A DNA stretch of 62,921 bases, from positions 1 through 62,921 of the forward strand of contig JAJYTS010000002.1 in the NCBI GenBank assembly GCA_021792935.1, in the 5' to 3' direction. Both the position numbers and the translations under genes were made by a program. The stretch comes from Bacillota bacterium (GTDB taxonomy: Bacteria > Bacillota > Sulfobacillia > Sulfobacillales > Sulfobacillaceae). How positions within the stretch are numbered: position 1 is the stretch's first letter; each line of letters begins with the position of its first letter. Shown in pieces: positions 16,714 to 24,874 of the stretch. Below the pieces are notes generated by a model, which was not told the DNA's origin, did no database searches, and saw only the letters and a list, made by a program, of their open reading frames with translations.

Positions 16714-17997
16714 ATGCCAGTGTCACTGCACATCGCGATTCCGGCCGAAAATGGGGTGGCCCGCACGAGCACATATCGTACACTTACTCGCAACAAATTT
16801 TTCGGTATCTACTGGACCGGTTCTACCCTGGTTTTGCTCGCCTTAGAATTTGTCTCGATTGCGCTGGCATGGTTCGTGCTGAAGACAACCGGGTCGTCGG
16901 TTCGGGTCGCCATCATCCTAGCGGTTTTCCCGATGGCCCGTATGGCCACCAGCCCGTTCATCGGCCGACTGCTTGACCGGCTGCCACGTCGACGTTTGAT
17001 GGTGATCGATAATGTGGTGCAGGCGTTGCTCTACCTGTCCATTCCCATCATGACATGGATGCACGTCCTCACGTTTCCAATTTTGGTTGGCGTGGTGACG
17101 GTGGCCGCCGGCCTATCACCGCTGTCCATGATTGGGCGCGGTGTGCTCTTGCCTAACCTCGTGAGCGCTAATGACCTCGAATTGGCGAATGGGCTTTCCC
17201 AATTCCGCAGCGGTCTGGTAGGCCTCTTGGGCCCGGCCGTGGGAGGCATTTTAGTGGCGGCGATCGGAGCTCCCTTGACTTTGTTTGTGACTTCCGTGTG
17301 TTACGGGGCGTATGTTTTGTCCCTCATGGGTATTCCCGCCACGCGGTATCGCGCGGGCTTGCCTCGCGACCCGTCAACCACGTCCGATCCCGCACCAAAT
17401 CCATGGCGCTTCTTATGGAACAGTCCGGCCCTGTTGATCGTCGGCGTGGCCACTCTATTTTTCCATCTCACCTACGGGCCGTTGGAGCCAGCTATGCCTG
17501 TGATGGTCGATCGGGTCTACCATTCGGGAGCTGGGACTCTCGGTCTCGTCTGGAGTAGTTTCGCCGTCGGCTCGCTGCTGGGCACGCTCCTGTGGAGCCG
17601 CTTTAGGCCCCAGTGGAGCCTGCGATGGGTTATAACAGGCGTCATCATCGGGTGGGGACTGTTCAGTGGGTTAACGGGGTTCACGACCCATCCCTGGGAG
17701 GCTATGCTCACCTTGTTCGGTGGAGGCCTGGTGTACTCTCCCTACAATATTGTAGTGGCCACATGGCAACAGCGACTCATTCCGGATCACCTGCGGGGGA
17801 GTATCTTTGGGGTGTTTCAGTCCGTGACGAGTTCCGGCCTGCCGGTGGGTCAATTGATTGGTGGGGTGGTAATCAGCGTCTGGGGTGCCGGAGCCACGAT
17901 CGCTGTTGGAGGCGCTTGCACGGTGCTTCTCGGACTTGTTATCGCCTTGCTTCGCGCTCTTTGGAGTCGGGTGTCTGACACATCCCTGTCTCAATAG
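16714..17997 (+). CDS. MFS exporter (MFS_3/EntS-like)
   Basis: A 427-residue major facilitator protein with 12 hydrophobic segments. It has SPFIGRLLDRLPRRRLMVID between TM2 and TM3, and GRGVLLPNLVSANDLELANG, a stretch typical of the MFS_3 group of exporters. The N-terminal 25 residues are polar. No strong ribosome-binding site precedes the ATG. It is transcribed divergently from the PBP gene. The substrate is unknown; efflux of a small lipophilic compound is the family norm. Confidence 0.83.
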   Translation: MPVSLHIAIPAENGVARTSTYRTLTRNKFFGIYWTGSTLVLLALEFVSIALAWFVLKTTGSSVRVAIILAVFPMARMATSPFIGRLLDRLPRRRLMVIDNVVQALLYLSIPIMTWMHVLTFPILVGVVTVAAGLSPLSMIGRGVLLPNLVSANDLELANGLSQFRSGLVGLLGPAVGGILVAAIGAPLTLFVTSVCYGAYVLSLMGIPATRYRAGLPRDPSTTSDPAPNPWRFLWNSPALLIVGVATLFFHLTYGPLEPAMPVMVDRVYHSGAGTLGLVWSSFAVGSLLGTLLWSRFRPQWSLRWVITGVIIGWGLFSGLTGFTTHPWEAMLTLFGGGLVYSPYNIVVATWQQRLIPDHLRGSIFGVFQSVTSSGLPVGQLIGGVVISVWGAGATIAVGGACTVLLGLVIALLRALWSRVSDTSLSQ

Positions 17998-18341
17998 CAA
18001 AGTGTTCGAGCCTTGGGCATCCGTTTCCCACGCATCGGCTCCCTGAGATGAGTGGCTTTTATGCGCATAGGCCGTTTAGTCCCTCATTCGCGTCGTTAAG
18101 TACTCCCCGCTTGCTGAGATTGTCGGGCACAATACCCGATAGGGAAAGACGTGGCGGATGGTCATGGGGCCGTTGTCAGTGCGTCATCGTGCCAAGTACT
18201 GCCGACCTCTCCAACGTCATTACGGGACGGCAGCGTCATCGAGCGCGATAAAGGTGTTCTGATAGGATCTCTGTGGGACGGCCGACCTCAGCCCGCGAAG
18301 GGATTGCCGAAGATCGTGCCTTAGTTCCCCCAGGAAACGAG
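17998..18341. other. Intergenic, no supported gene
   Basis: The only sizeable open frame (18048-18251) shows no domain, no usable ribosome-binding site and low-complexity composition. The region ends in the promoter of the antitoxin-like gene. Confidence 0.4.
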
Positions 18342-18370
18342 TTGCGTTTGTTTCGGTTAATTCGTATAAT
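18342..18370 (+). promoter_or_regulatory. Sigma-A-type promoter for the antitoxin-like gene
   Basis: TTGCGT (18342-18347), a 17-base spacer and a perfect TATAAT (18365-18370) lie 44 bases before the TTG start at 18414. This is one of the best promoter matches in the window. Confidence 0.65.
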
Positions 18371-18413
18371 GCGATTAGGAACGGGGAGACTAAGCTGCAG
18401 AGGAGGGGGCATT

Positions 18414-18875
18414 TTGGCTGATCAAATATTAATCGGGCCAGACGAGCACGATCTCGAAACCATTAAGCGAGTGGCTGGCGACTTGGTTGCACACCCGAAC
18501 ACGAACTATGTCCTGGTGGATGAGCAGCGCGTTGAGGTGAAACTTCCCACTCCGCTGGTTCGCGTTTTAATGGAGGCAGCAAGACAATTGGCTAAGGGCA
18601 ATTCTGTGTCCATTTTGCATTACGAAGAGGCGCTTACGACACAGCAGGCTGCAGATTTGCTGCAGGTGTCCCGTCCGTATTTGATTCGTTTGTTGGAAGA
18701 GGGGAAGATTCGTTATCACCTCGTGGGATCTCACCGTCGGGTACGGTTGGGCGATCTTTTGGACTACAAGAGCACACGGGACAGTCTGCGTAAAGCCAAT
18801 GTCAATGCGATGGTGCGGGTGTCGGAGTCCTTAGGGTTGTACGAGTCGGATGATTTCGACGAACGGGAGCCATAG
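18414..18875 (+). CDS. Helix-turn-helix (excisionase-type) protein, PIN-toxin antitoxin
   Basis: A 153-residue protein. Its C-terminal half is a MerR/excisionase-like HTH: ALTTQQAADLLQVSRPYLIRLLEEGKIRYHLVGSHRRV. The N-terminal half resembles the regulator that sits beside PIN_3-type VapC toxins. The start is a TTG at 18414, preceded by AGAGGAGGGGG. A truncated PIN frame begins 3 bases after its stop, so it is most likely an antitoxin that autoregulates a module whose toxin has been lost. Confidence 0.75.
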   Translation: MADQILIGPDEHDLETIKRVAGDLVAHPNTNYVLVDEQRVEVKLPTPLVRVLMEAARQLAKGNSVSILHYEEALTTQQAADLLQVSRPYLIRLLEEGKIRYHLVGSHRRVRLGDLLDYKSTRDSLRKANVNAMVRVSESLGLYESDDFDEREP

Positions 18876-18877
18876 AC

Positions 18878-18976
18878 ATGGCTTTCGTTGCGTTTCTGGA
18901 TACTTGCGTGCTATTTCCTACGAATCTTCGCGATGTCATTTTGACCATAGCGGAAGTCCTTCAGGGCGGCGCATAG
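18878..18976 (+). pseudogene. Truncated PIN-domain (VapC-like) toxin, N-terminal remnant
   Basis: An ATG at 18878 encodes FLDTCVLFPTNLRDVILTIAE, the first strand and helix of a PIN_3 RNase with the first catalytic Asp. It ends at a TAG after 32 codons, where about 150 residues are expected. The remaining acidic residues are missing, so it cannot be an active nuclease. A C-terminal fragment of the same family lies at 45.9-46.2 kb on the other strand. Confidence 0.7.
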
Positions 18977-19000
18977 CCATTTTTTTTGCGCTCTCCCACA

Positions 19001-19030
19001 TTTATGGTTGTGCGGCTTGTCTGCTATAAT
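19001..19030 (+). promoter_or_regulatory. Predicted promoter of the polyamine operon
   Basis: A perfect TATAAT (19025-19030) lies 66 bases before the pdaD start. The best upstream element is TTTATG (19001-19006) at 18 bases, a weak -35. It follows a run of eight T residues (18980-18987) that may end transcription from the antitoxin gene. Confidence 0.4.
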
Positions 19031-19096
19031 ATCGATTCGGGGTTATCTTCTTTTCCCTATTATCCCACCTCAAAATATTATGGAGGAGGCGCAAGC

Positions 19097-19558
19097 GTGT
19101 TACCGACCCCACGCAAGTTTACGGTTATGGCCGGCGCAGCCGAGGGACCCACGCGGCTCAATGCCTTTGATAACGCTTTATTGGAAGCCGGGATCGGCAA
19201 TTTAAACTTATTGCGCGTCAGCTCAATCTTGCCTCCCCACGCCGTGGAGACAACGCCATTTCAAGTGGAGCCGGGCAGTTTAGTTCCCACCGCGTTTGGC
19301 ACCATTACCTCGGAAGAGCCGGGAGCTATTATTTCCGCGGCCGTGGCCATCGGGATCGGCGGGCCGGAGGAATATGGCGTGATTATGGAGTTTTCTGGAC
19401 ATTGCTCGCGTGAAGAAGCGGAGGAAACGGTGGAACGCATGGCGCGGGAAGCCTTTCGCACGCGTCAGCGAAAAGTTGAGCGTGTGATCGTACGTGGCGT
19501 AGAGCATCAGGTGCGGTCCATTGGCTGTGCATTCGCGGCGGTGGCGCTATGGGATTAG
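19097..19558 (+). CDS. pdaD: Pyruvoyl-dependent arginine decarboxylase
   Basis: It converts arginine to agmatine with a covalently bound pyruvoyl group made by self-cleavage. The cleavage region LLRVSSILPPHA is present, with the serine that becomes the pyruvoyl group. The rest of the small-subunit fold (EEPGAIISAAVAIGIGG, YGVIMEFSGHCS) is intact. It has 153 residues from a GTG at 19097 with GGAGGAGG upstream; the longer frame from 18986 crosses the promoter. It overlaps speE by 10 bases. The next genes consume agmatine and putrescine. Confidence 0.92.
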   Translation: MLPTPRKFTVMAGAAEGPTRLNAFDNALLEAGIGNLNLLRVSSILPPHAVETTPFQVEPGSLVPTAFGTITSEEPGAIISAAVAIGIGGPEEYGVIMEFSGHCSREEAEETVERMAREAFRTRQRKVERVIVRGVEHQVRSIGCAFAAVALWD

Positions 19559-20391
19559 ACGCGAACAAGCAGCAAACCTGGTTTACGGAATATCAAACAG
19601 ATTCCTTAAGTCTGGGGTTGCGCGTTGAAACGATATTAGCGTCAGACACTACCCCTTTTCAGAAATTGTTGGTGGCGGAGACAGAGACTTTTGGACGGCT
19701 ATTGGCGTTGGATGGGGCTGTGCAGACCACCGCGCGGGACGAGTTTGTGTATCATGAGATGATTACTCATGTCCCCTTATTTATGCTGGACGCTCCCAAA
19801 AAGGTGGCGGTTATCGGGGGAGGGGATGGCGGGGCCATTCGTGAAATTCTTAAGCACCCCTCAGTTGAGGAAGCGCATCTGGTGGAAATTGACGCTGAGG
19901 TGGTGGAGGCGTCCCGTCGCTTCTTCCCCGAGATTTCCTGCGCGCTTGACGATCCTCGGACGTCCATCCATTATACGGACGGGATTCGTTGGGTGAAAGA
20001 GGCGCGGAACTTTGATTTGATTATTGTGGATTCTACCGACCCGGTAGGCCCAGCCGAAGGGTTGTTTCAGCCTCAGTTTTATCAAACAATCGCGGACGCC
20101 CTCACGGATGACGGCCTTATGGTGGCTCAGTCAGAATCGCCCTTTTTGCACCAACCCCTGATTCGTCACATGCGCGAGGGCTTAGAAACGGCATTTCCCC
20201 ATATCAAGCTTTATTTGGCCGCCATCCCCACCTATCCCAGCGGGCTATGGAGCTTCCTCATGGCGTCCCGCAAATCTCCTGCGCCGTCGCCGCGGCATCT
20301 CACCCTAAATCTGGAGACGCGCTACTGGACTCCTCAGTTGCAAACGGCCGCGTTCGTGCTGCCCCGTTTCGTCGAGGAGCTGATGGCGTGA
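19549..20391 (+). CDS. speE: Spermidine synthase (polyamine aminopropyltransferase)
   Basis: It transfers aminopropyl from decarboxylated S-adenosylmethionine to putrescine or a related amine. Motifs are VAVIGGGDGGAIREILKH for the nucleoside-binding fold, VEIDAEVVE, and DLIIVDSTDPVGPAEGLF with the catalytic Asp. It has 280 residues, the normal size. It starts inside the end of pdaD and overlaps speB by 4 bases. No speD (AdoMet decarboxylase) is in the window, so that enzyme must be elsewhere. Confidence 0.93.
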   Translation: MGLDANKQQTWFTEYQTDSLSLGLRVETILASDTTPFQKLLVAETETFGRLLALDGAVQTTARDEFVYHEMITHVPLFMLDAPKKVAVIGGGDGGAIREILKHPSVEEAHLVEIDAEVVEASRRFFPEISCALDDPRTSIHYTDGIRWVKEARNFDLIIVDSTDPVGPAEGLFQPQFYQTIADALTDDGLMVAQSESPFLHQPLIRHMREGLETAFPHIKLYLAAIPTYPSGLWSFLMASRKSPAPSPRHLTLNLETRYWTPQLQTAAFVLPRFVEELMA

Positions 20392-21245
20392 ACTGGCTAT
20401 ATAAAACCGATCGGTTTTTGGGTTTGAATGCGGAGTTTTCGCAGGCTCAGTGGGTCTATTTTGGTATTCCTATGGATTTTACCGCGTCATTTCAGCCCGG
20501 ATCGCGGTTTGGTCCTGCTCGCGTGCGGGAAGCGTCTTACGGAATTGAGACCTATTCCCTGGCACAAGACCGGGATCTGGAAGATTTGTTGGTGGCGGAT
20601 GCCGGAGACATTGAATTGCCGTTTGGAAATGTGGAGGAAAGCCTTCATCGAATCGAAGAGACGGCAAAAGCGGTCTTGGACCAGGGGCGCCGCTTTTTCG
20701 CTTTGGGCGGGGAGCATTTGGTTACGCTTCCTCTCATCCGTTCTGCGGTAAGCCGCTTTCCTGATTTAGCCGTAATTCATTTTGACGCGCATGCGGACTT
20801 GCGTGATCAGTATCTCGGGGAACGGCTCTCTCATGCCACGGTACTGCGGCGCGTCAGCGAACACTTGCGGCCTATGCATTTATATCAGTTTGGAATTCGG
20901 TCCGCTACGCGTGATGAGGTGGCCTATGCCCGAAATGCGACACATTTTTACCCGCATCAGGTATTGACCCCTCTGAAGCGGTGCTTGGATGAGTTGAAGG
21001 GACGGCCGGTCTATGTCACCATAGACATAGACGTTATCGACCCGGCGTTTATGCCGGGAACCGGCACCCCCGAGCCGGGTGGAATCTCTTCCGCTGAGGC
21101 CTTGGAAGCGGTGCGCCTTTTTTCCGAGCTTAACGTGGTGAGCATGGATTTGGTGGAAACGATGCCTGCGTATGATATATCCCAACGGTCGGCCGTGCTG
21201 GCGGCAAAATTAGTTCGTGAAGCATTGTTGGCAATTTGTCGATAG
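20388..21245 (+). CDS. speB: Agmatinase (ureohydrolase family)
   Basis: It hydrolyses agmatine to putrescine and urea. The dinuclear Mn site is complete: GGEH, DAHADLRD (DxHxD) and TIDIDVIDPAFMPG (DxD), with the loop GTGTPEPGG of agmatinases. The start is the GTG at 20388, which overlaps the speE stop (GTGA); an upstream in-frame start at 20247 lies inside speE. It has 285 residues. With pdaD and speE it makes a complete arginine-to-spermidine route apart from decarboxylated AdoMet. Confidence 0.92.
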   Translation: MNWLYKTDRFLGLNAEFSQAQWVYFGIPMDFTASFQPGSRFGPARVREASYGIETYSLAQDRDLEDLLVADAGDIELPFGNVEESLHRIEETAKAVLDQGRRFFALGGEHLVTLPLIRSAVSRFPDLAVIHFDAHADLRDQYLGERLSHATVLRRVSEHLRPMHLYQFGIRSATRDEVAYARNATHFYPHQVLTPLKRCLDELKGRPVYVTIDIDVIDPAFMPGTGTPEPGGISSAEALEAVRLFSELNVVSMDLVETMPAYDISQRSAVLAAKLVREALLAICR

Positions 21246-21256
21246 GGAGGAGCGCA

Positions 21257-22927
21257 ATGTCTGCCGTATCTCGGTTGGATGAGGCCCGCCACGCGATTCG
21301 GCGGGTCATTGTAGATTTTCTGGAAGACTTGGGGTTAGCGGACCTGGAATCGCTGGTACGGGTGGAAGTCCCCACGGAAAAAGGTCATGGCGATTTAACC
21401 ACAAGCGTTGCCCTAAAAATTCGCGGTCGTGCGCATATAACGCCCCAGGAATTGCTTGACCGTCTTGGTCCCTCTTTACGACTGCTCCCATCCGTGGAGT
21501 CCGTCGAGCTGGCCGGTCCCGGTTTTTTGAACTTTACGCTGCGCACGCAGTGGCTGGTCCAAGTGGTGGCTTTCATACGGGAGAATTCCGATCGGTATGG
21601 CAACAGTGATGTCGGGGCGGGGCAAAAAGTTTTGCTGGAATACGTATCCGCGAACCCCACGGGACCAATGGTGGTGGTCAGCGGCCGAGCGGCCGCCGTG
21701 GGGGACAGCTTGGCGCGGGCTATGAGCGCGGCGGGTTATGAAGTATGGCGGGAGTTTTACGTAAACGACGCCGGCCAGCAGATTGCTAAGTTAGGTCAGG
21801 CCCTGGCGTTGCGGCTTCGTGAACTGGACGGGGAAGAGGTGCGGTCAACGTGGCCTCAGGATGTCTATCCCGGGGATTATGTCATCGCCCTGGCCCAAGA
21901 ATACCGGCGCCAGCATCCCGGGGTGCGCGGCGTGGACCTGGGTCCTTCCCGCCACCCAGATTTGGGCGCCTGGGCGGCGGAACGCATTCGTGTCGGGCAT
22001 GAAGAAGTATTGGCCCAATTTGGCGTGACATTTGATCGCTGGTTTTCGGAGCGGCATTTGCGGGACGCGGGAGCTGCCGACGCGATTATTGAGCGGTTGC
22101 GTGAGCATCATTCCCTGGTGGAGCGCGATGGGGCGATCTGGTTTCAGTCAAGCCAATTTGGAGACGACAAAGACCGGGTTATGGTCAAGTCTGACGGCAG
22201 CTTCACCTATTTTGTTCCCGATGCGGCCTATCACGCTGACAAGTTTGACCGCGGGTTCGACTACGTCATTGATTTGTTGGGTCCTGACCATCATGGGTAC
22301 GTGAGCCGCATGCGGGCGGTGGTGCAAGCTTTGGGGTACCCGCCGCAGCGTCTGGAGATTCTCATTATACAATTGGTGCGTTTATTGCGCGGGACTGAGC
22401 TGGTGCGTATGTCCAAGCGCGGTGGCACGTTCGTGGCCTTAGACGATTTAATTGATGAGGCCGGGGTGGACCCGGCGCGATTTTTCCTCTTGGAACGGGC
22501 TCCCGAAACCCCGATGGATTTTGACTTAAATCTGGCTACGCTGCGGGCGTCTGACAATCCGGTGTATTATGTGCAATATGCGGGAGCGCGGGTCCACAGT
22601 CTTTTACGGCAGTGGCGCGGATTGGGCCAGCCCGAAGTGCCGGTCGATCTCCGCCTCCTTCAAAGTCTGGAAGAGCGGGAGGTTATCGTGCTGTTGGCGC
22701 GGTTTCCCGAAATTGTGGCGCGCGTGGCGCAAGAGCGCGCTCCTCAGCACTTGCCCAAGTATTTGACCGATCTGGCTTCGGCCTTCCATAGCTTTTATCG
22801 CCAGCATCGCGTTTTAGACGCGGAGCCAAATGTCCGGCAGGCCCGCCTGGCTATGGCGGAAGCGGTCTTGCGGGTCATCACCAGGGGTCTTGGGCTCATG
22901 GGAATTTCCCAACCCGAGGAGATGTAG
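21257..22927 (+). CDS. argS: Arginyl-tRNA synthetase
   Basis: A class I synthetase of about 556 residues. EYVSANPTGPMVVVSGR carries the HIGH-like region, and VRMSKRGGTFV is the KMSK-like loop. The C-terminal DALR anticodon-binding domain starts near NPVYYVQYAGARVHSLL. The start is the ATG at 21257 with TAGGGAGGAGCG. It sits 11 bases after speB, linking arginine use for protein with arginine use for polyamines. Confidence 0.94.
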   Translation: MSAVSRLDEARHAIRRVIVDFLEDLGLADLESLVRVEVPTEKGHGDLTTSVALKIRGRAHITPQELLDRLGPSLRLLPSVESVELAGPGFLNFTLRTQWLVQVVAFIRENSDRYGNSDVGAGQKVLLEYVSANPTGPMVVVSGRAAAVGDSLARAMSAAGYEVWREFYVNDAGQQIAKLGQALALRLRELDGEEVRSTWPQDVYPGDYVIALAQEYRRQHPGVRGVDLGPSRHPDLGAWAAERIRVGHEEVLAQFGVTFDRWFSERHLRDAGAADAIIERLREHHSLVERDGAIWFQSSQFGDDKDRVMVKSDGSFTYFVPDAAYHADKFDRGFDYVIDLLGPDHHGYVSRMRAVVQALGYPPQRLEILIIQLVRLLRGTELVRMSKRGGTFVALDDLIDEAGVDPARFFLLERAPETPMDFDLNLATLRASDNPVYYVQYAGARVHSLLRQWRGLGQPEVPVDLRLLQSLEEREVIVLLARFPEIVARVAQERAPQHLPKYLTDLASAFHSFYRQHRVLDAEPNVRQARLAMAEAVLRVITRGLGLMGISQPEEM

Positions 22928-22930
22928 CGG

Positions 22931-24246
22931 ATGAGATGGGCCGACACCTGGAATATTTGGTGGGGTGAAGGCGTGCGAGTGCTTGCCGTTGAAACCTGGG
23001 ACGAAGAATTGGTGATGCGTGAGGCCCGCCAACTGTCTGATGTGCGGGATGTGCCGCTCTGGCGGTGGAGCCGTGTTTCGGGACTGGTGCGAGCCGGTGA
23101 GACGTTATCGGGTCTTTTGACCCGTGAACCGGAAACGTTTTTGGACAAAGTAGTAGACATGTCGGCAGGGGTAGTTCTCGCCTTCGACTTATGGGAGGAG
23201 CCCCTTTCTCCGCAGATGTTGCGGGCCATTCGCGAGATTGCTGGCCGCAACGCGCCGGTGATGCTGCTGGCGACTTGTCGCTGGGGCATGGCGCTGCCGC
23301 CTGTTTTAGAGCGCAGCGTGGTGAAAGTCACGGTTGGAGACGTTTGGGGACCAAACTTTCACCGCTGGTTAAATGGTGGCGATGAGAAACTGGCGTCACA
23401 GATTCGGCGGCAGAATGTGGAAATGCCGGGACTGGACGTCGTCACCGGCATGGTGGACTGGACACAGGTGGGAGGATTGGAGGGGCTTAAGCGGTGGGCG
23501 CAGCGGCGCCGTTTGGCGCTTCGGACAAGCCGTGGCCTTCCCTTCCCGCGGGGCGTTCTGTTGTACGGCATACCCGGTACCGGCAAGAGTCTTTCCGTGA
23601 AAGCCTGGGCCAACGACTGGAAAATTCCCCTGTTGCGCCTCTCCTGGGGCGGGTTGATGGGGCGATATGTGGGACAGTCGGAAAGCCGGCTGGAGGCGGC
23701 CCTGAAAACGGCCGAGCAATTGGCCCCCGCCATTTATGGCTGGACGAGATTGATAAAGCGTTGGGCACTGGGCGTACCGAGGAAGATGGGGGCGTTAGCC
23801 GGCGTTTGGCGGGAATGCTGTTGACCTGGCTGCAGGAACATGAATCGCCGGTGATGTTGATGGCGACCGCCAACGATATGCGGGGATTGCCTCCCGAACT
23901 GCTTCGGCCCGGGCGCTTTGATGCGCTTTTCTTTGTCGATCTACCGGATGCCGCGGCCCGGCGCGAAATTTTATCCATCCATCTTGATGCCTATGGACTC
24001 CCTAGATCGCCGCGACTGTTGTCGGTGGCTAATGACATGGCGGACTTTTCAGGGGCGGATATTGCCGCCTCGGTGGTGGAAGCGATATTTTTGGCGGAAG
24101 CCATCGGTCAGCCGTTGACGCCCGATATTTTGCGAAAAGGCTGCCAGCAGGTGATTCCTTGGGCGAAAACCTTGGGTGAAGAGCTAGAGGAGCGACGCCA
24201 CTGGTCTCAAGGCCGCTTGCGCCCGGCTCAAGGGGAAAAGAACTGA
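22931..24246 (+). pseudogene. AAA ATPase (Ycf46-like), interrupted by a frameshift
   Basis: The frame from the ATG at 22931 encodes an N-terminal domain and the start of an AAA module: Walker A GIPGTGKS (residues 213-220), then GRYVGQSESRLEAALKTAEQ. It then breaks in LAPAI. The Walker B LWLDEIDKALG, sensor ATANDMRGLPPELLRPGRFD and the C-terminal lid continue in another frame to 24246. One missing T in the TTT at 23733-23735 restores LAPAILWLDEID. Both halves are otherwise well conserved, so this is a very recent mutation or a homopolymer read error. Function in related Ycf46-type proteins is poorly known. Confidence 0.8.
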
Positions 24247-24836
24247 AAAAATGGTTTGGCGTCCGCCTTGATGCGGGTGAGGGGTTGTTCCGGCGGGGCG
24301 GGGCGAACTCGTTCAATATTGTTGGAATGATAGGCCAACCAGACTTGCGCCTCCTCGCGGCTTACACAGGAGGATAGCGGGCGTGTGGCCAGCGCTTCTT
24401 CCGCTAGACGCAACATCTTTTTTTCATTGGCAAGGATGTGCCGAATAACCGCATGGGTGGGTTTAAACCCGGTCCATCGCAAGAACGTCGAAGGCAAGGC
24501 ATTGTTGCGGCTGTGATTGCAGGCGCGGCAGGCCATAACGCAGTTGTCGAGGAGAGTCTGTCCACCCCAACAAAGTGGGATCACGTGATCCAAGGTGGTG
24601 CCAGCTTCTCCGCACCAGCCGCAGCGCCAGCCGTCTCGGCGCTGGACTTGCCGATAGATGCGGCGATAGGCGAGCGGTTGATAGTGTAAATGCAGCACTC
24701 CATCCACATCTAAAGTGGCTAGTCCGTCCGCCACATTTTGAGCCGCTTTTTCCGGGCTGCAGGGGGTTAAGACAATCCCATTCAAATCGACGACGGCAAC
24801 TTTACCATCGGTGGTCGGGGTGGGCGCGAGCACCAT
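24228..24836 (-). CDS. HNH endonuclease family protein
   Basis: A 202-residue protein with a classical HNH core: CGWCGEAGTTLDHVIPLCWGG followed by LDNCVMACRACNHSRNN. Two CxxC pairs would hold a structural zinc. The N-terminal 70 residues carry a short domain seen in front of HNH modules in Firmicutes. The C-terminal tail is basic with no domain I know. Such proteins range from repair-associated nickases to mobile-element nucleases. It overlaps the end of the AAA gene on the opposite strand by 19 bases. Confidence 0.82.
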   Translation of the reverse strand: MVLAPTPTTDGKVAVVDLNGIVLTPCSPEKAAQNVADGLATLDVDGVLHLHYQPLAYRRIYRQVQRRDGWRCGWCGEAGTTLDHVIPLCWGGQTLLDNCVMACRACNHSRNNALPSTFLRWTGFKPTHAVIRHILANEKKMLRLAEEALATRPLSSCVSREEAQVWLAYHSNNIERVRPAPPEQPLTRIKADAKPFFQFFSP

Positions 24837-24874
24837 CTCCTCGTTCCAGCATTTACCCTCAGTATATCACGGCC

